Origin: an uncultured archaeon
Lineage (GTDB): Archaea; Hadarchaeota; Hadarchaeia; Hadarchaeales; Hadarchaeaceae
Direction of reading: 5' to 3'
Length of the DNA: 64,000 nucleotides
Assembly: GCA_937921735.1 (NCBI GenBank)
Contig: CAKZTQ010000032.1
Location: forward strand, 1 to 64,000
The position numbers and the translations under genes were made by a program. The notes under the pieces are model-generated. The model did not search any database. It saw only the letters and a list, made by a program, of their open reading frames with translations, and was not told where the DNA came from. How positions within the stretch are numbered: the first letter of the stretch is position 1; every line of letters starts with the position of its first letter. Of the stretch, positions 22,564 through 30,880 are shown piece after piece.

Positions 22564-23535
22564 CTACGCTCGCCTGAAGTGCTCGTATCCACGGTCGGGC
22601 AATTCCTCCAATTTGCCATCCTTCTCGATGTAGACCCCGCGGCCCCTCTCCACGCGCCCGATCGCGGTCGCCGACGTGTCCATGCGCTTCAGCGCCCACC
22701 GTATCCCTCGCCAACCCTCAGGGCGAGCCGTGAAGAGGAGCTCGAAATCCTCGCCCCCGAAGAGCGCGAACTCGCCCGCGTCTAACCCTCGCCGCTCGGC
22801 GAACTCCTCGACGAGGGGGTGAACGGGCACCCGCTTGAGGTCCAGGATGAGCTTGACCCCGCTCATCCTCGATATCTGCCAAAGGTTCGACGCTAGGCCA
22901 TCGGTCACGTCTATGGCGGCGGTGACGTGGCCGCACTTGGCGAGCGCGATTCCCTCCCTCACCCTCGCTATCGGCTCGAGCTGGGCTCTGACGAGCTCCT
23001 CGTAGCCCCCGCTGGGCAGCTTTTCCAACAATATCCTTAGCCCAGCCGAGGCCGCGCCCAAGCTACCCGTGACGGCGATGATATCACCCGGTCTAGCTCC
23101 AGAGCGGGTTAGCAGCCTTCCTTTCCTCGCCACGCCGAAGGCCGCGCCGGCTATGATGATCTCCTCGCTTTCGTCGAGATCGCCGCCCACCACGTATGCC
23201 CCATATTTTCTGGCCGTAGCGTCCATGGTGCGGATCATCCTTTTAACGAACTCCACCTTTAGCTGGCGGGGCAGGCCCACGGAGAAGACTAGGCCCAGCG
23301 GCTCCGCCCCCATCGCGGCCAGGTCGCTGAGGTTGGCGACGACCGCCTTCGCCCCCATCTGCTCCGCGGTTGCGGCGGTTGGGAAGTGCTGGCTCGCGAC
23401 CAGCATGTCCGTCGTGACCACTAGGTAGCGTCCGTCGATATCGATCGCAGCGGCGTCGTCGCCTATCCCCACTTCGACCTTGGGCCCCTTGACGCAGATC
23501 CTGCGCGCGAGTTCGATCAGGGCCCTCTCGCCCAC
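22564..23535 (-). CDS. thiL: Thiamine-monophosphate kinase ThiL
   Basis: 323 residues. VEVGIGDDAAAIDI is the ThiL/PurM-type Mg-ATP site; TTDMLVASQHFP, KAVVANLSDLAAMGAEPLGLVFSVGLP, VGGDLDESEEIIIAGAAFG, AIDVTDGLASNLWQI and ALFGGEDFELLFT complete the pattern. It phosphorylates TMP to thiamine diphosphate. The protein ends in a C-terminal extension shared with archaeal orthologues. Confidence 0.94.
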   Translation of the reverse strand: MGERALIELARRICVKGPKVEVGIGDDAAAIDIDGRYLVVTTDMLVASQHFPTAATAEQMGAKAVVANLSDLAAMGAEPLGLVFSVGLPRQLKVEFVKRMIRTMDATARKYGAYVVGGDLDESEEIIIAGAAFGVARKGRLLTRSGARPGDIIAVTGSLGAASAGLRILLEKLPSGGYEELVRAQLEPIARVREGIALAKCGHVTAAIDVTDGLASNLWQISRMSGVKLILDLKRVPVHPLVEEFAERRGLDAGEFALFGGEDFELLFTARPEGWRGIRWALKRMDTSATAIGRVERGRGVYIEKDGKLEELPDRGYEHFRRA

Positions 23536-23593
23536 ATCGCTGAGCTTCAGGTTCTCACCTCACCGCTCCAAGTTTGCGCAAGTTCGCAAGGAG

Positions 23594-23950
23594 CTACAAC
23601 AACGGCAGGTCGCCGGTTATCCCGTCGACGGCCTCGCTCGGCGCCGGGCCCACGGCCAAGACCGTCGTAGTGTTCGGGGGCAGCTCCGTCAGCCCGGCAT
23701 CTCGGATGAGCTCGCATGGCAGGCCAAGTTTCCTCGCCCTTCCGTAAAGCTCCAGGAGCTCCTTTTCCCCCTTCACCTTCACCACCACCTTTTTCTGACC
23801 CTCGACAAGCCACGCGTCCAGCCATTCCCTCCTTTCCAGCCTCGCTCGTTCAGCCGCCGCTACCGCGCCGTGCGCCACTTGGACGGCTAGTTTCCCGGGG
23901 CTCATGTTCAGGTCCGTCCTGACGATTATCACTTGCTTGTACTTGAACAC
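23594..23950 (-). CDS. pth2: Peptidyl-tRNA hydrolase, Pth2 type
   Basis: 118 residues from GTG 23950. FKYKQVIIVRTDLNMSPGKLAVQVAHGAV is the Pth2 signature with the catalytic Lys/His/Asp region; EGQKKVVVKV, LPCELIRDAGLTELPPNTTTVLAVGP (split over about 23640-23720) follow. It releases stalled peptidyl-tRNAs. The start overlaps the region of the preceding membrane-protein stop (TGA 23952-23954), with GGTGGG as ribosome site. Confidence 0.94.
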   Translation of the reverse strand: MFKYKQVIIVRTDLNMSPGKLAVQVAHGAVAAAERARLERREWLDAWLVEGQKKVVVKVKGEKELLELYGRARKLGLPCELIRDAGLTELPPNTTTVLAVGPAPSEAVDGITGDLPLL

Positions 23951-23951
23951 C

Positions 23952-24389
23952 TCAACCGCCCACCTGTTTTTCGTCCGGGGCTTGTCCAGCAGCGGGTTCT
24001 GGCTTTTGGAGCTCTTGCCCACCCCCTTCTGGCGCGGGTCCTGCTTGTGGCGGGGGTGGGGGTTTGGGCCTGCGCAGGGCCCGCATGGCAGCGCGCGCAT
24101 AACCGAGCGGGACAGCGAGGCCCCCTCGCACGTATGCCGCGACTACACAGGCCGCACAGAACAGCAAGACCGTCCCGACGAACGGAGCGAGGCGGAGCAT
24201 CCTGATGTGGGGTAGGGCCAGCAGGACGCCGGCATAGATCACCACGAGCGCGCCGAGCCCGAGACTCAACGCTGCGCGGGACCAAGGGTCCAAGCTCTCC
24301 CATCTGGGGAAGAGCACAAGGGTGAGCAAGAAGCCTGGAGCGAGCAGCAAGAATAAGCCCAGCAGGATGAGGCCAAATTGCTCAAGCAT
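23952..24389 (-). CDS. Small membrane protein, DUF1616-like
   Basis: 145 residues with three hydrophobic helices (about 5-27, 40-62, 72-92) and a Pro/Gln-rich cytoplasmic tail. The segment APGFLLTLVLFPRW ... SRAALSLGLGALVV resembles the start of DUF1616 archaeal membrane proteins, where 'PGY...LFP...R..LS.G.S' is typical. Function is unknown. It is cotranscribed with pth2, one base apart. Confidence 0.6.
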   Translation of the reverse strand: MLEQFGLILLGLFLLLAPGFLLTLVLFPRWESLDPWSRAALSLGLGALVVIYAGVLLALPHIRMLRLAPFVGTVLLFCAACVVAAYVRGGLAVPLGYARAAMRALRRPKPPPPPQAGPAPEGGGQELQKPEPAAGQAPDEKQVGG

Positions 24390-24439
24390 TGACCCACGCT
24401 AGGTAGGATTATCTACTTGGGCTTTAAAACCATTGTCAG

Positions 24440-25636
24440 ATGTACGACGTCGCGATAGTGGGCGGGGGTCCTGTTGGCTGTTTCGCCGGCAAGTTGTTGG
24501 CCGAGCGTGGTCTCGACGTCGCCGTGATCGAGGAACATGCCGAGATAGGCCATCCCATGTGTTGCGCTGGTGTGGTGGGCGTCGGCGGCCTCCGCGAGCT
24601 GGGGATTAGACCGGGCAAGTGGGTGCTCAACGAACTTAGGGGTGCGAGGCTCTACCCGCCCTCGGGGAGCCCTGTGAGCTTGAGCCGGGGAAGGGTAGAA
24701 GCTCTGGTAATAGACCGTGCCGCTTTCGACAGGGAACTCGCGGCATCGGCTGCAAGGTCCGGCGCCCGCTTTCTCATGCGCAGCAGGTGCGTGGACATCT
24801 CGGTCGGCGAGCAGGTGAAGATCAAGGTCGAAACAGAGGGAAGGCTTCGCGAGATCGCCTCGCGCCTCGTCATAGGCGCAGATGGTCCGAACTCCTTGGT
24901 CGCGCGCAAGGTCGGCCTTCTGAGGTCACGTCAGTTGATAAATTGCGCCCAGGCGGAGGCGATCGCCGACATCCATGCAGAGACTGCCGAGGTGTACCTA
25001 GGCCGCAAATACGCGCCTGGCTTCTTCGCCTGGGTCGTGCCCGCTGGCGAGCTGTGCCGCGTAGGCGTCGGCACCGTTGAGGGTTCGGCCTTGGGGAAGC
25101 TCAAGAAGCTCTTGCGCGAGCACCCGGTCGTCTCGGAGAAGGTCGATGGGGACAAGCTCCTGCACCTCACGGCGGGGGCCATCCCAAGGCCGTTGACGCG
25201 AGGGATGTACGCCGACGGGGTGATGTTGATCGGCGACGCCGCGGGGCAAGTGAAGCCCTTGACGGGGGGCGGGATATACATCGGCCTATCCTGCGCCAAG
25301 TTGGCGGCGGATGTTGCGGTCGAAGCCTTGGAGGAAGGCGACGTGAGCGCTAAGGTCCTGCGCAAGTACGAGGGGGCGGTTAGGGGGAAATTCGGTGGAG
25401 AGTTTGAGCTAGGCATGCGCGCTTGGCGGCTTTTCCTCGAGCTTTCCGACGAGGATCTGAGCTCCCTGCTTCGGGCGCTCGAGACACCGGATGTGAGGGC
25501 TACCCTGTTGGAGCAGGCCGATTTCGATCATCACGCCAAGGTCATCTCGGCCCTCGCGAAAAGGGGGCCGAGCTTGCTCCGCTCGCTCGGGTTAAGGAGG
25601 CTTGTGAGGTACACCAGCCACATGCTTAAAAAATAA
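24440..25636 (+). CDS. Geranylgeranyl reductase family flavoprotein
   Basis: 398 residues. It has an N-terminal FAD dinucleotide fold (VAIVGGGPVGCFAGKLLAERG), CCAGVVG, the second FAD motif VIGADGPNSLVARKVG, YAPGFFAWVVP and MLIGDAAGQVKPLTGGGIYIGL. This matches archaeal digeranylgeranylglycerophospholipid reductases, which saturate the isoprenoid chains of membrane lipids; related enzymes act on menaquinone or dolichol. The start ATG 24440 follows the AT-rich GCTTTAAAAC. Confidence 0.9.
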   Translation: MYDVAIVGGGPVGCFAGKLLAERGLDVAVIEEHAEIGHPMCCAGVVGVGGLRELGIRPGKWVLNELRGARLYPPSGSPVSLSRGRVEALVIDRAAFDRELAASAARSGARFLMRSRCVDISVGEQVKIKVETEGRLREIASRLVIGADGPNSLVARKVGLLRSRQLINCAQAEAIADIHAETAEVYLGRKYAPGFFAWVVPAGELCRVGVGTVEGSALGKLKKLLREHPVVSEKVDGDKLLHLTAGAIPRPLTRGMYADGVMLIGDAAGQVKPLTGGGIYIGLSCAKLAADVAVEALEEGDVSAKVLRKYEGAVRGKFGGEFELGMRAWRLFLELSDEDLSSLLRALETPDVRATLLEQADFDHHAKVISALAKRGPSLLRSLGLRRLVRYTSHMLKK

Positions 25637-25843
25637 GGCGGAGATTCGACCCCTCGACTACTCTTCGGCAGGGCAATTGCACCCCACCGCTTTTCGTCTC
25701 GGGGCCTTTTTCCCGCGGTTCTTGCCTCCGCGCCCACCACCGGGCGCATTAGCCTAGCCCTTCCCAAGTTCCCTTGGTTCCTGCAAGGCTCCCCGCCGCC
25801 CTTAGGCGCCGGTTCGGCCGTCACCGCGGGCTTCCTCTCCGCC
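25637..25843 (-). ncRNA. Strong candidate for a 207-nt structured RNA gene
   Basis: On the minus strand the ends pair perfectly over 8 bp (25836-25843 with 25637-25644). A second 7-bp helix is nested inside (25824-25830 with 25712-25718). Within that lie CCAAG-GGAA-CTTGG (25764-25777, a GNRA tetraloop), a 6-bp GCGCCC/GGGCGC hairpin (about 25731-25748) and an AGCCT/AGGCT stem around the GNRA hairpin. Upstream is a TATA-like TATTTAAGGG (about 25865-25875). The 3' helix is followed by TTATTTTTT running into the 3' end of the reductase gene, as expected for a terminator. No open frame fits. The GAGGAA and CAAGAA flanks of the second helix recall RNase P helix P4, but the universal AGUCC and ACAGAA boxes are absent. 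Identity unknown. Confidence 0.68.
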
Positions 25844-26085
25844 AATTTTATTTTGAAAATTTTCCCTTAAATAACTGGTGGAATGTCTTATTTCTGACCA
25901 AAGTGGACGATTTTCGCCCTGGATCAATCTGCTGGGGTGTGGCGTTTGTAATTTCCTCCCTTATCACGTCGCTACATCGACGAAGTTTTTGTTTATCGCA
26001 GATAGGCCTTATGCACCCCACGCGGCAGGAGCTGCTGACGGAGTGGGCTCTCCATGAATTTTATCCTTCAAATGCAATAATTAGC
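25844..26085. other. AT-rich spacer between RNA candidate and TGS GTPase gene
   Basis: About 240 bases. The part next to the RNA candidate holds its probable promoter. The rest shows no convincing gene; an open frame upstream of the GTPase start runs through it, but its sequence is not conserved-looking. AT-rich stretches near 26060-26082 may be the GTPase promoter. Confidence 0.4.
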
Positions 26086-27105
26086 ATGATGCCCGCCAAC
26101 CTACCTCCCGAATATCTGAAGGCGGAGGAGCGATACCTCCGCGCCAGGACGCTGGAGGAGAAGATCCTCGCGACGCAGGAGCTCATCCGCTTGGCCCCCA
26201 AGCACAAGGGCACCGAGAAATTGCTGAAGGTGCTCAAGAGGCGCCTGTCCAAGCTTCGCGAGGAGCTCCGCAGGCGGGAGATGCGCCGGGTGGGAGGGGG
26301 CCCGAGCTTTCACGTCAAGAAGGAGGGTGTGGCACAAGTTGCGCTCGTAGGCGTCCCCAACTCAGGGAAGTCCACGTTGCTGAGGCAGCTAACGGGTGCC
26401 CAGCCGGAGGTAGCGGATTATCCCTTCACCACGCGCGAACCGGTGCCCGGTATGATGCAGTTCGAAGACGTGCAGGTACAGCTCGTCGAGATCCCCGCGA
26501 TAATAGAAGGTTCGAGCTTGGGAAGGGGCCTGGGCGCCCGCCCCTTGAGCGCTGCCCGCAATGCCGATGCCATCGCCCTCGTGGTGGACGCCTCCAACGA
26601 GCCGCTGAGGCAGATGGAAACCCTCCTTTCTGAGCTCTGGGCGGCCGGCGTGCGGCTAAATAGATTTGCGGGAGAGGTAGTCGATGGGTTCGAGGAGCAC
26701 AGCGAATCCCTCGTTGACAGACGCGCGGTTATCGTTGCGACGAAGGGGGATCTCCCTGGCGCTGAGGAAGGGTTCGAGTTGTTGTGCGGCAAATATGGCG
26801 AGAGGTTCCCGGCCGTCCTCGTTTCCCCCGTTGCGGGGAGTGGTCCGACGGAGGTCAAGCGTCTGATATTCGAGAGCTTGGGCCTCGTGCGGGTGTACAC
26901 CAAGCGCCCAGACGAGCCACCATCCGAGCGCCCGTTGGTGTTGCCGAAGGGCTCCACCATCTTGGATGTAGCGAGGGCCGTCCACAAGGACATCGCAAGG
27001 GGGCTGAAATTCGCTAAGGTGTGGGGGTCCGCCCGCTTTCCCGGTCAACAGGTGCCTCGAGACTACGTGCTCCAAGACAAGGACATCGTCGAGCTGCACG
27101 TGTGA
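26086..27105 (+). CDS. TGS-domain GTPase, DRG/Obg-related
   Basis: 339 residues from ATG 26086 (or 26089). A helical N-terminus (EKILATQELIRLAPKHKGTEKL) precedes the G domain: G1 LVGVPNSGKSTLL, G2 TTREPVPGMM. The usual G3 DxPG is replaced by VEIPAIIEGSS; G4 reads ATKGD. The C-terminal TGS domain (PLVLPKGSTILDVARAVHKDIA ... DYVLQDKDIVELHV) is complete. DRG-type GTPases bind RNA and ribosomes. The altered G3, where Asp and Gly are both lost, is seen in one archaeal branch as far as I recall and may mean weak or different GTP hydrolysis. Confidence 0.88.
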   Translation: MMPANLPPEYLKAEERYLRARTLEEKILATQELIRLAPKHKGTEKLLKVLKRRLSKLREELRRREMRRVGGGPSFHVKKEGVAQVALVGVPNSGKSTLLRQLTGAQPEVADYPFTTREPVPGMMQFEDVQVQLVEIPAIIEGSSLGRGLGARPLSAARNADAIALVVDASNEPLRQMETLLSELWAAGVRLNRFAGEVVDGFEEHSESLVDRRAVIVATKGDLPGAEEGFELLCGKYGERFPAVLVSPVAGSGPTEVKRLIFESLGLVRVYTKRPDEPPSERPLVLPKGSTILDVARAVHKDIARGLKFAKVWGSARFPGQQVPRDYVLQDKDIVELHV

Positions 27106-27114
27106 GGTCATAGC

Positions 27115-27873
27115 TTGCGGTCCTACGTAGACGCATGCGATGTCGAGCTCTTCGAGCTCAAGGGCCGAGAGTTGCCCGTGGCCATGCTCGGCACGAGTCC
27201 ATTTTGCGGCGCCGGTCAGTTCGGCCCAAGGGCCGAGTTATATTACAGGACATTTTACGAACATCCCCAGAACATGGTCCGCCTGATCGTCGCGTCGACC
27301 GAGCTCGGCGTGCCTGCCGTCCACGTCGTCGCATATCCGAGGATTTGTTGGGCGGTCGCCGAGGCTTCGAGGGCGTGTGATATCAAACTTTGCGTCTTGG
27401 GCACGATTGGCTTGCTCGACCCCATGGACGAACTCAAGCGTCTGCTCTCCCTGGGTGCGGTCGGGGTGGCAGTACATGCGGACATCGTCGACCGCGACCC
27501 TAGCTCCGTGGAGCGATACGCGGCGGCGATACGCGACGGCGGGGCAGCGGTCGGCGTGGCCACACATCGCCCTTGGAAAACCCTGAGCAGGATCCGAGGG
27601 CTCGACTTGGATTTCGTGATGGCCCCCGTGAACAAGTCGGGCTACATGATGGGGCCTAGGCCCGGTGAAACGTTGGAACTCCTTCGTTCCTTGAAGGTGC
27701 CCATAATCGCCATCAAGCCCCTCGCGGCCGGCGAGCTAAGGCCCGGGGAAGCGCTCGAGTTCCTCCGCTCACGCGTCGACGCGGTAGCTGTGGGTATAGC
27801 GTCGGAGGAGGAGCTCATCGAAACTTGGCGGGCGGTAAAGGAGAACTTCACTCGCCGCGGAGGTACCTGGTGA
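27115..27873 (+). CDS. TIM-barrel-like protein of unknown function
   Basis: 252 residues from TTG 27115. Alternating strands and helices suggest a beta/alpha barrel: VAMLGTSPFCGAGQFG, NMVRLIVASTELGVPAVHVVAYP, LCVLGTIGLLDP, GVAVHADIVDRDPS, AVGVATHRPW, LDFVMAPVNKSGYMMGP, VPIIAIKPLAAGEL and VDAVAVGIASEEEL. The last pieces resemble the end of aldo-keto-reductase-like or radical-type barrels, but no catalytic set is recognised. It follows the GTPase by nine bases, so both may share a transcript. Its 3' end overlaps the convergent trkA gene by 26 bp. Confidence 0.7.
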   Translation: MRSYVDACDVELFELKGRELPVAMLGTSPFCGAGQFGPRAELYYRTFYEHPQNMVRLIVASTELGVPAVHVVAYPRICWAVAEASRACDIKLCVLGTIGLLDPMDELKRLLSLGAVGVAVHADIVDRDPSSVERYAAAIRDGGAAVGVATHRPWKTLSRIRGLDLDFVMAPVNKSGYMMGPRPGETLELLRSLKVPIIAIKPLAAGELRPGEALEFLRSRVDAVAVGIASEEELIETWRAVKENFTRRGGTW

Positions 27874-28504
27874 TCTTCAGGACGGCATCCGGCTTGCCCA
27901 CGACCGTCACCAAATCTCCAGCCAATATCTCGGTTTCGCCCCTTGGGGGGATGAGGTCATCTCCCCTCGTTATCATCGCCAGCGTACAGCCCTTGGGGAC
28001 GTTTATGTCCTTGATCCTCTGCCCCACCGCCTTGGAGTTGGGTCCGACGGTGACCTCCACCACCTCGCCCTTCCCGCCCCCTATCCCTAGCAAGCCGTAG
28101 ACGCCGGGGCCGCTCACGGCTTTCTCGAACAGCATCACCGCGGCGCTTATCAGGCTGACCGCTATGTCCACGCCCAGCTCCTCGAACATCCTCGCGTGCT
28201 TTTCGTCGTTCACCCTGGCGATGACACGTGGCACGCCCATCTTCTTCGCGAGCTCGCAGGCCATGAGGTTTACTTCGTCCGCCTGCGTGAGCGCCACTAG
28301 GACGTCCGCCCTATCCACCCCGGCATCCTTCAGGACGTCGATGTCGGCGCCATTGCCGTGGACGACGAGCACGTCGAGCTCAGCTGCAAGCTCGTGCGCC
28401 CGCCTCTCGTCCTTTTCTATGACCACCACGTTGTTACCCCTATCCGCGAGCCTCTTGGCGAGCTTTGAACCGGTCTGTCCGCCGCCTACAATTATAATAT
28501 ACAT
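27848..28504 (-). CDS. trkA: TrkA-type potassium channel/transporter regulatory subunit
   Basis: 218 residues. A full RCK module: Rossmann fold YIIIVGGGQTGSKLAKRLADRGNN, VIEKDE, VVHGNGADIDVLKDAGVDRADVLVALT, then a TrkA-C domain from about residue 135. It binds NAD(H)/ATP and gates a membrane TrkH-type partner, which is not in the window. A TATA-like sequence lies in the short divergent region before rpl10e. Confidence 0.92.
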   Translation of the reverse strand: MYIIIVGGGQTGSKLAKRLADRGNNVVVIEKDERRAHELAAELDVLVVHGNGADIDVLKDAGVDRADVLVALTQADEVNLMACELAKKMGVPRVIARVNDEKHARMFEELGVDIAVSLISAAVMLFEKAVSGPGVYGLLGIGGGKGEVVEVTVGPNSKAVGQRIKDINVPKGCTLAMITRGDDLIPPRGETEILAGDLVTVVGKPDAVLKITRYLRGE

Positions 28505-28567
28505 CGGATCGCCTCTGCATCGGTGCCGTTATAAAGCACGATGTTCATCTATGGTAGGAGGGTTTAA

Positions 28568-29086
28568 ATGCCTATCCGACCGGCTCGCACCTATAGGTAT
28601 TTCAGCGGCCCCGCGTACACGCGCAGGGAATACGTCAAGGGCGTGCCGGGGCTACGGGTTACCTTCTTCGACATGGGAAACCCGAAGGGCGATTTCCCCA
28701 TCGAGATCTCCCTGATCTCCAAGGAGGCCGGCCAGATAAGGCACAACGCCCTAGAGGCTGCCAGGGTCGCGGCCAACCGCCTCCTGGAGACTAGGGTGGG
28801 CAAGAGCAACTACCACCTCAAGCTTCGCGTATATCCCCACCACGTGTTGCGGGAGAACCCAATGGCGGTGGGCGCTGGGGCGGACAGGATCTCCGACGGC
28901 ATGCGCTTGGCCTTCGGCAGGCCCATAGGCGCCGCCGCTAGGGTCCACGCGGGACAAAGGTTGATGACCGTTCGCGTGGGGAAGGAATTCGCCCCCATAG
29001 CGAAGGAGGCGCTGCGCCGGGCCGCGGGGAAGTTGCCGATGCCTTGCAGCCTTCAGGTGGAGAAAGGGCAGGAACTACTCCAGTGA
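28568..29086 (+). CDS. rpl10e: 50S ribosomal protein L10e (uL16)
   Basis: 172 residues. [25 protein letters not shown] is the archaeal L10e start; [41 protein letters not shown] and [12 protein letters not shown] complete the uL16 fold that lines the A and P sites. GTTATAAAGC at about 28530 is a good TATA box. The last 12 bp overlap the end of the convergent agmatinase gene. Confidence 0.96.
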   Translation: MPIRPARTYRYFSGPAYTRREYVKGVPGLRVTFFDMGNPKGDFPIEISLISKEAGQIRHNALEAARVAANRLLETRVGKSNYHLKLRVYPHHVLRENPMAVGAGADRISDGMRLAFGRPIGAAARVHAGQRLMTVRVGKEFAPIAKEALRRAAGKLPMPCSLQVEKGQELLQ

Positions 29087-29950
29087 GCTAGCCATCGCCG
29101 CGAGCAGCTCATATATTATCTTTGCCGCTGCGAAGGCCGTGGTGCCGTTGTCGTGGGGCGGGGTGAGCTCCACCACATCGAAGGCGAGGATTTTCAGCTT
29201 GCCCAGCTCGCGCACCAGCTTCAGCAGGTCGAGCGTCGATAACCCTCCAGGCTCCGGTGTGCTCACGCCCGGCGCGAAGGCGGGGTCGAGGACGTCGAGG
29301 TCCACTGTCAGGTAAACGGGGGAGCCGCCGACTTGCTCTTTTAGCTCGGCGGCAACTTCGGCCGGGTCTTTCAGCACCTCCTCGCTCGTATAGGTCTTGA
29401 GCTCTATCGAGTCGGCGAATTCCGCCTCCTCCTTGGAACAAGAGCGAACGCCCACTTGGAGCAAACGCTCGGCCGGTAGGCGATCGAGGACCCTCCGCAT
29501 CACCGTCGCGTGGCAGAGCCTATCGCCCAGGTACTCGTCGCGCAGGTCGCGATGGGCATCGAGTTGTATCACGGTCACATCGTCGAGGGCTTGAAGCGAG
29601 AAGTATGTAAGCGTATGCTCCCCCCCAAGCAGGGCCGGTATCTTTCCGTCGTCGTTCACGCGCTTGACCAGCGCCGAGATCCTCTCCCCAGTTGTCTCTA
29701 GATCGGTGGTTGTGATCATGAGATCCCCGAGGTCGGAGATGCTGAGCTTTTCGAAGACATCGAGTCCGGCCGAGGTTACGTAGGTCTCCAGGTTTGCGGA
29801 TGCCTCGCGTATCCTCGCCGGCCCGAAACGGCAGCCGGAGCGATAGCTGGAGGTGATGTCGAGCGGGATGCCGGCGAACACCACTTTCGCCCGCTCGTAG
29901 GGCTCGTCGAAGCCGCCAAAGCCCGGGCGGACGGGCGTCATGGCTTTCAT
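29075..29950 (-). CDS. speB: Agmatinase/ureohydrolase family protein
   Basis: 291 residues. Metal ligands are found in [62 protein letters not shown] and [20 protein letters not shown]. The family hydrolyses agmatine to putrescine and urea, or related guanidino compounds, in archaeal polyamine synthesis. The usual Ser before the second His (SHA) is Cys here. The start is ATG 29950; an upstream promoter is shared divergently with the flavoprotein gene. Confidence 0.9.
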   Translation of the reverse strand: MKAMTPVRPGFGGFDEPYERAKVVFAGIPLDITSSYRSGCRFGPARIREASANLETYVTSAGLDVFEKLSISDLGDLMITTTDLETTGERISALVKRVNDDGKIPALLGGEHTLTYFSLQALDDVTVIQLDAHRDLRDEYLGDRLCHATVMRRVLDRLPAERLLQVGVRSCSKEEAEFADSIELKTYTSEEVLKDPAEVAAELKEQVGGSPVYLTVDLDVLDPAFAPGVSTPEPGGLSTLDLLKLVRELGKLKILAFDVVELTPPHDNGTTAFAAAKIIYELLAAMASSLE

Positions 29951-30047
29951 CCCATCACCCTTCGAGTGTAGACCTCAAGGGCTATGAAGCTTTCCAAGAC
30001 CTAGCAATTTAAAGTCGAACACCTCTACCTAAAGCACGGAGGTGTTC

Positions 30048-30605
30048 ATGGCGAAGATCGATGTGGATGCGAGCCTCGCCCCGAGGTTGTTCGCCCCTAG
30101 GTTGACGGTGCTGGTGACCTCCCTCGACAAAAAGGGCAGGGCGAACATCATAACCCTCTCTTGGGCCATGCCGACCTCCTTTGACCCACCCTTAGCGGCG
30201 ATAAGCGTGGGAAAGCGGAGGTACTCCCACGAGCTCATCGAGGGCTGCAGGGAGTTCGTGGTGAACATCCCCTCGCAGGACATCTTGGAAAAAGTCCAAC
30301 TTTGCGGCTCCCGCTCGGGTAGAAACGTGGACAAGTTCGCCGAAAGCGGCCTGACGCAGCTCCCGAGCAAAAAGGTCAAGCCACCCAGGATAAAGGAGTG
30401 CGTCGCCCACCTCGAGTGCAAGCTCGTCGATAGCCTGAGTACAGGAGATCACACCATTTTCATCGGCGAGGTGGTGGCAGCCTCCGTCGACGAGGAAGCG
30501 TTCGACGGAATGGAAAAGTGCATAAAGTTGGAGACCTTTAAGCCCATCCTCCACCTGACCGGCCCGTACTTCACCACTTCGACGAGCGTGAGGCAAATAA
30601 ACTAG
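30048..30605 (+). CDS. Flavin reductase-like / flavoredoxin family protein
   Basis: 185 residues from ATG 30048, placed by GGAGGTG at 30038-30044. LFAPRLTVLVTSLDKKGRANIITLSWAMPTSFDPPLAAISVG is the FMN-binding split-barrel start; RYSHELIEGCREFVVNIPSQD and LECKLVDSLSTGDHTIFIGEV follow. It binds FMN and passes electrons or reduces free flavin. A TATA-like AATTTAAAG lies at about 30007. Confidence 0.9.
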   Translation: MAKIDVDASLAPRLFAPRLTVLVTSLDKKGRANIITLSWAMPTSFDPPLAAISVGKRRYSHELIEGCREFVVNIPSQDILEKVQLCGSRSGRNVDKFAESGLTQLPSKKVKPPRIKECVAHLECKLVDSLSTGDHTIFIGEVVAASVDEEAFDGMEKCIKLETFKPILHLTGPYFTTSTSVRQIN

Positions 30606-30613
30606 ATCTCGTA

Positions 30614-30625
30614 GTGCGGGGGTGG
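30614..30625. other. Short copy of the tRNA-Leu 3' end (possible attachment-site remnant)
   Basis: GTGCGGGGGTGG here matches GTGCGGGGGCGG at the 3' end of tRNA-Leu (32088-32099) in the same orientation, 11 of 12 bases with nine exact in a row. The segment between holds an AT-richer arsenite exporter and a gene remnant. A short match in a GC-rich genome can be chance. Confidence 0.3.
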
Positions 30626-30820
30626 TCAACTAGAAAGAGTTCGAGATACCCCCATCTCCTTAGCTTCGACGTTGATCTGAAGTTGTTTGAGTTCCTCGTC
30701 TATGTTCGTCTCTTTTAATATTCCCGCAAGAATCTCTGGTGCCTTTCGCGTGAATCCCTCAATCACCCGCCACCAGATCGTCTGCCATGTTGACTTAGCG
30801 TGGATGGGACAAAACGATCG
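30626..30820 (-). pseudogene. Unidentified gene remnant behind the arsenite exporter
   Basis: On the minus strand a frame of 64 codons is open from just after a TAG (complement at 30821-30823) to TGA at 30626-30628. It reads as plausible protein: FCPIHAKSTWQTIWWRVIEG, then FTRKAPEILAGILKETNIDEE and LKQLQINVEAKEMG. No ATG or TTG opens it at a sensible place; GTG (VIEG) is the only option. It looks like the C-terminal part of a longer gene that lost its front. I do not recognise the family. Confidence 0.4.
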
Positions 30821-30880
30821 CTATGATAGACCGAGAGGCAAAACTTATGTTACGGCTGAGTTTAAACGGATGGATGGTAC

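Noticed and set aside
25637-25843. tRNA or plain RNase P RNA
   Set aside because: The 3' end looks like an acceptor, but no T-loop, anticodon arm or correct spacing exists; the universal P4 bases of RNase P are missing too.
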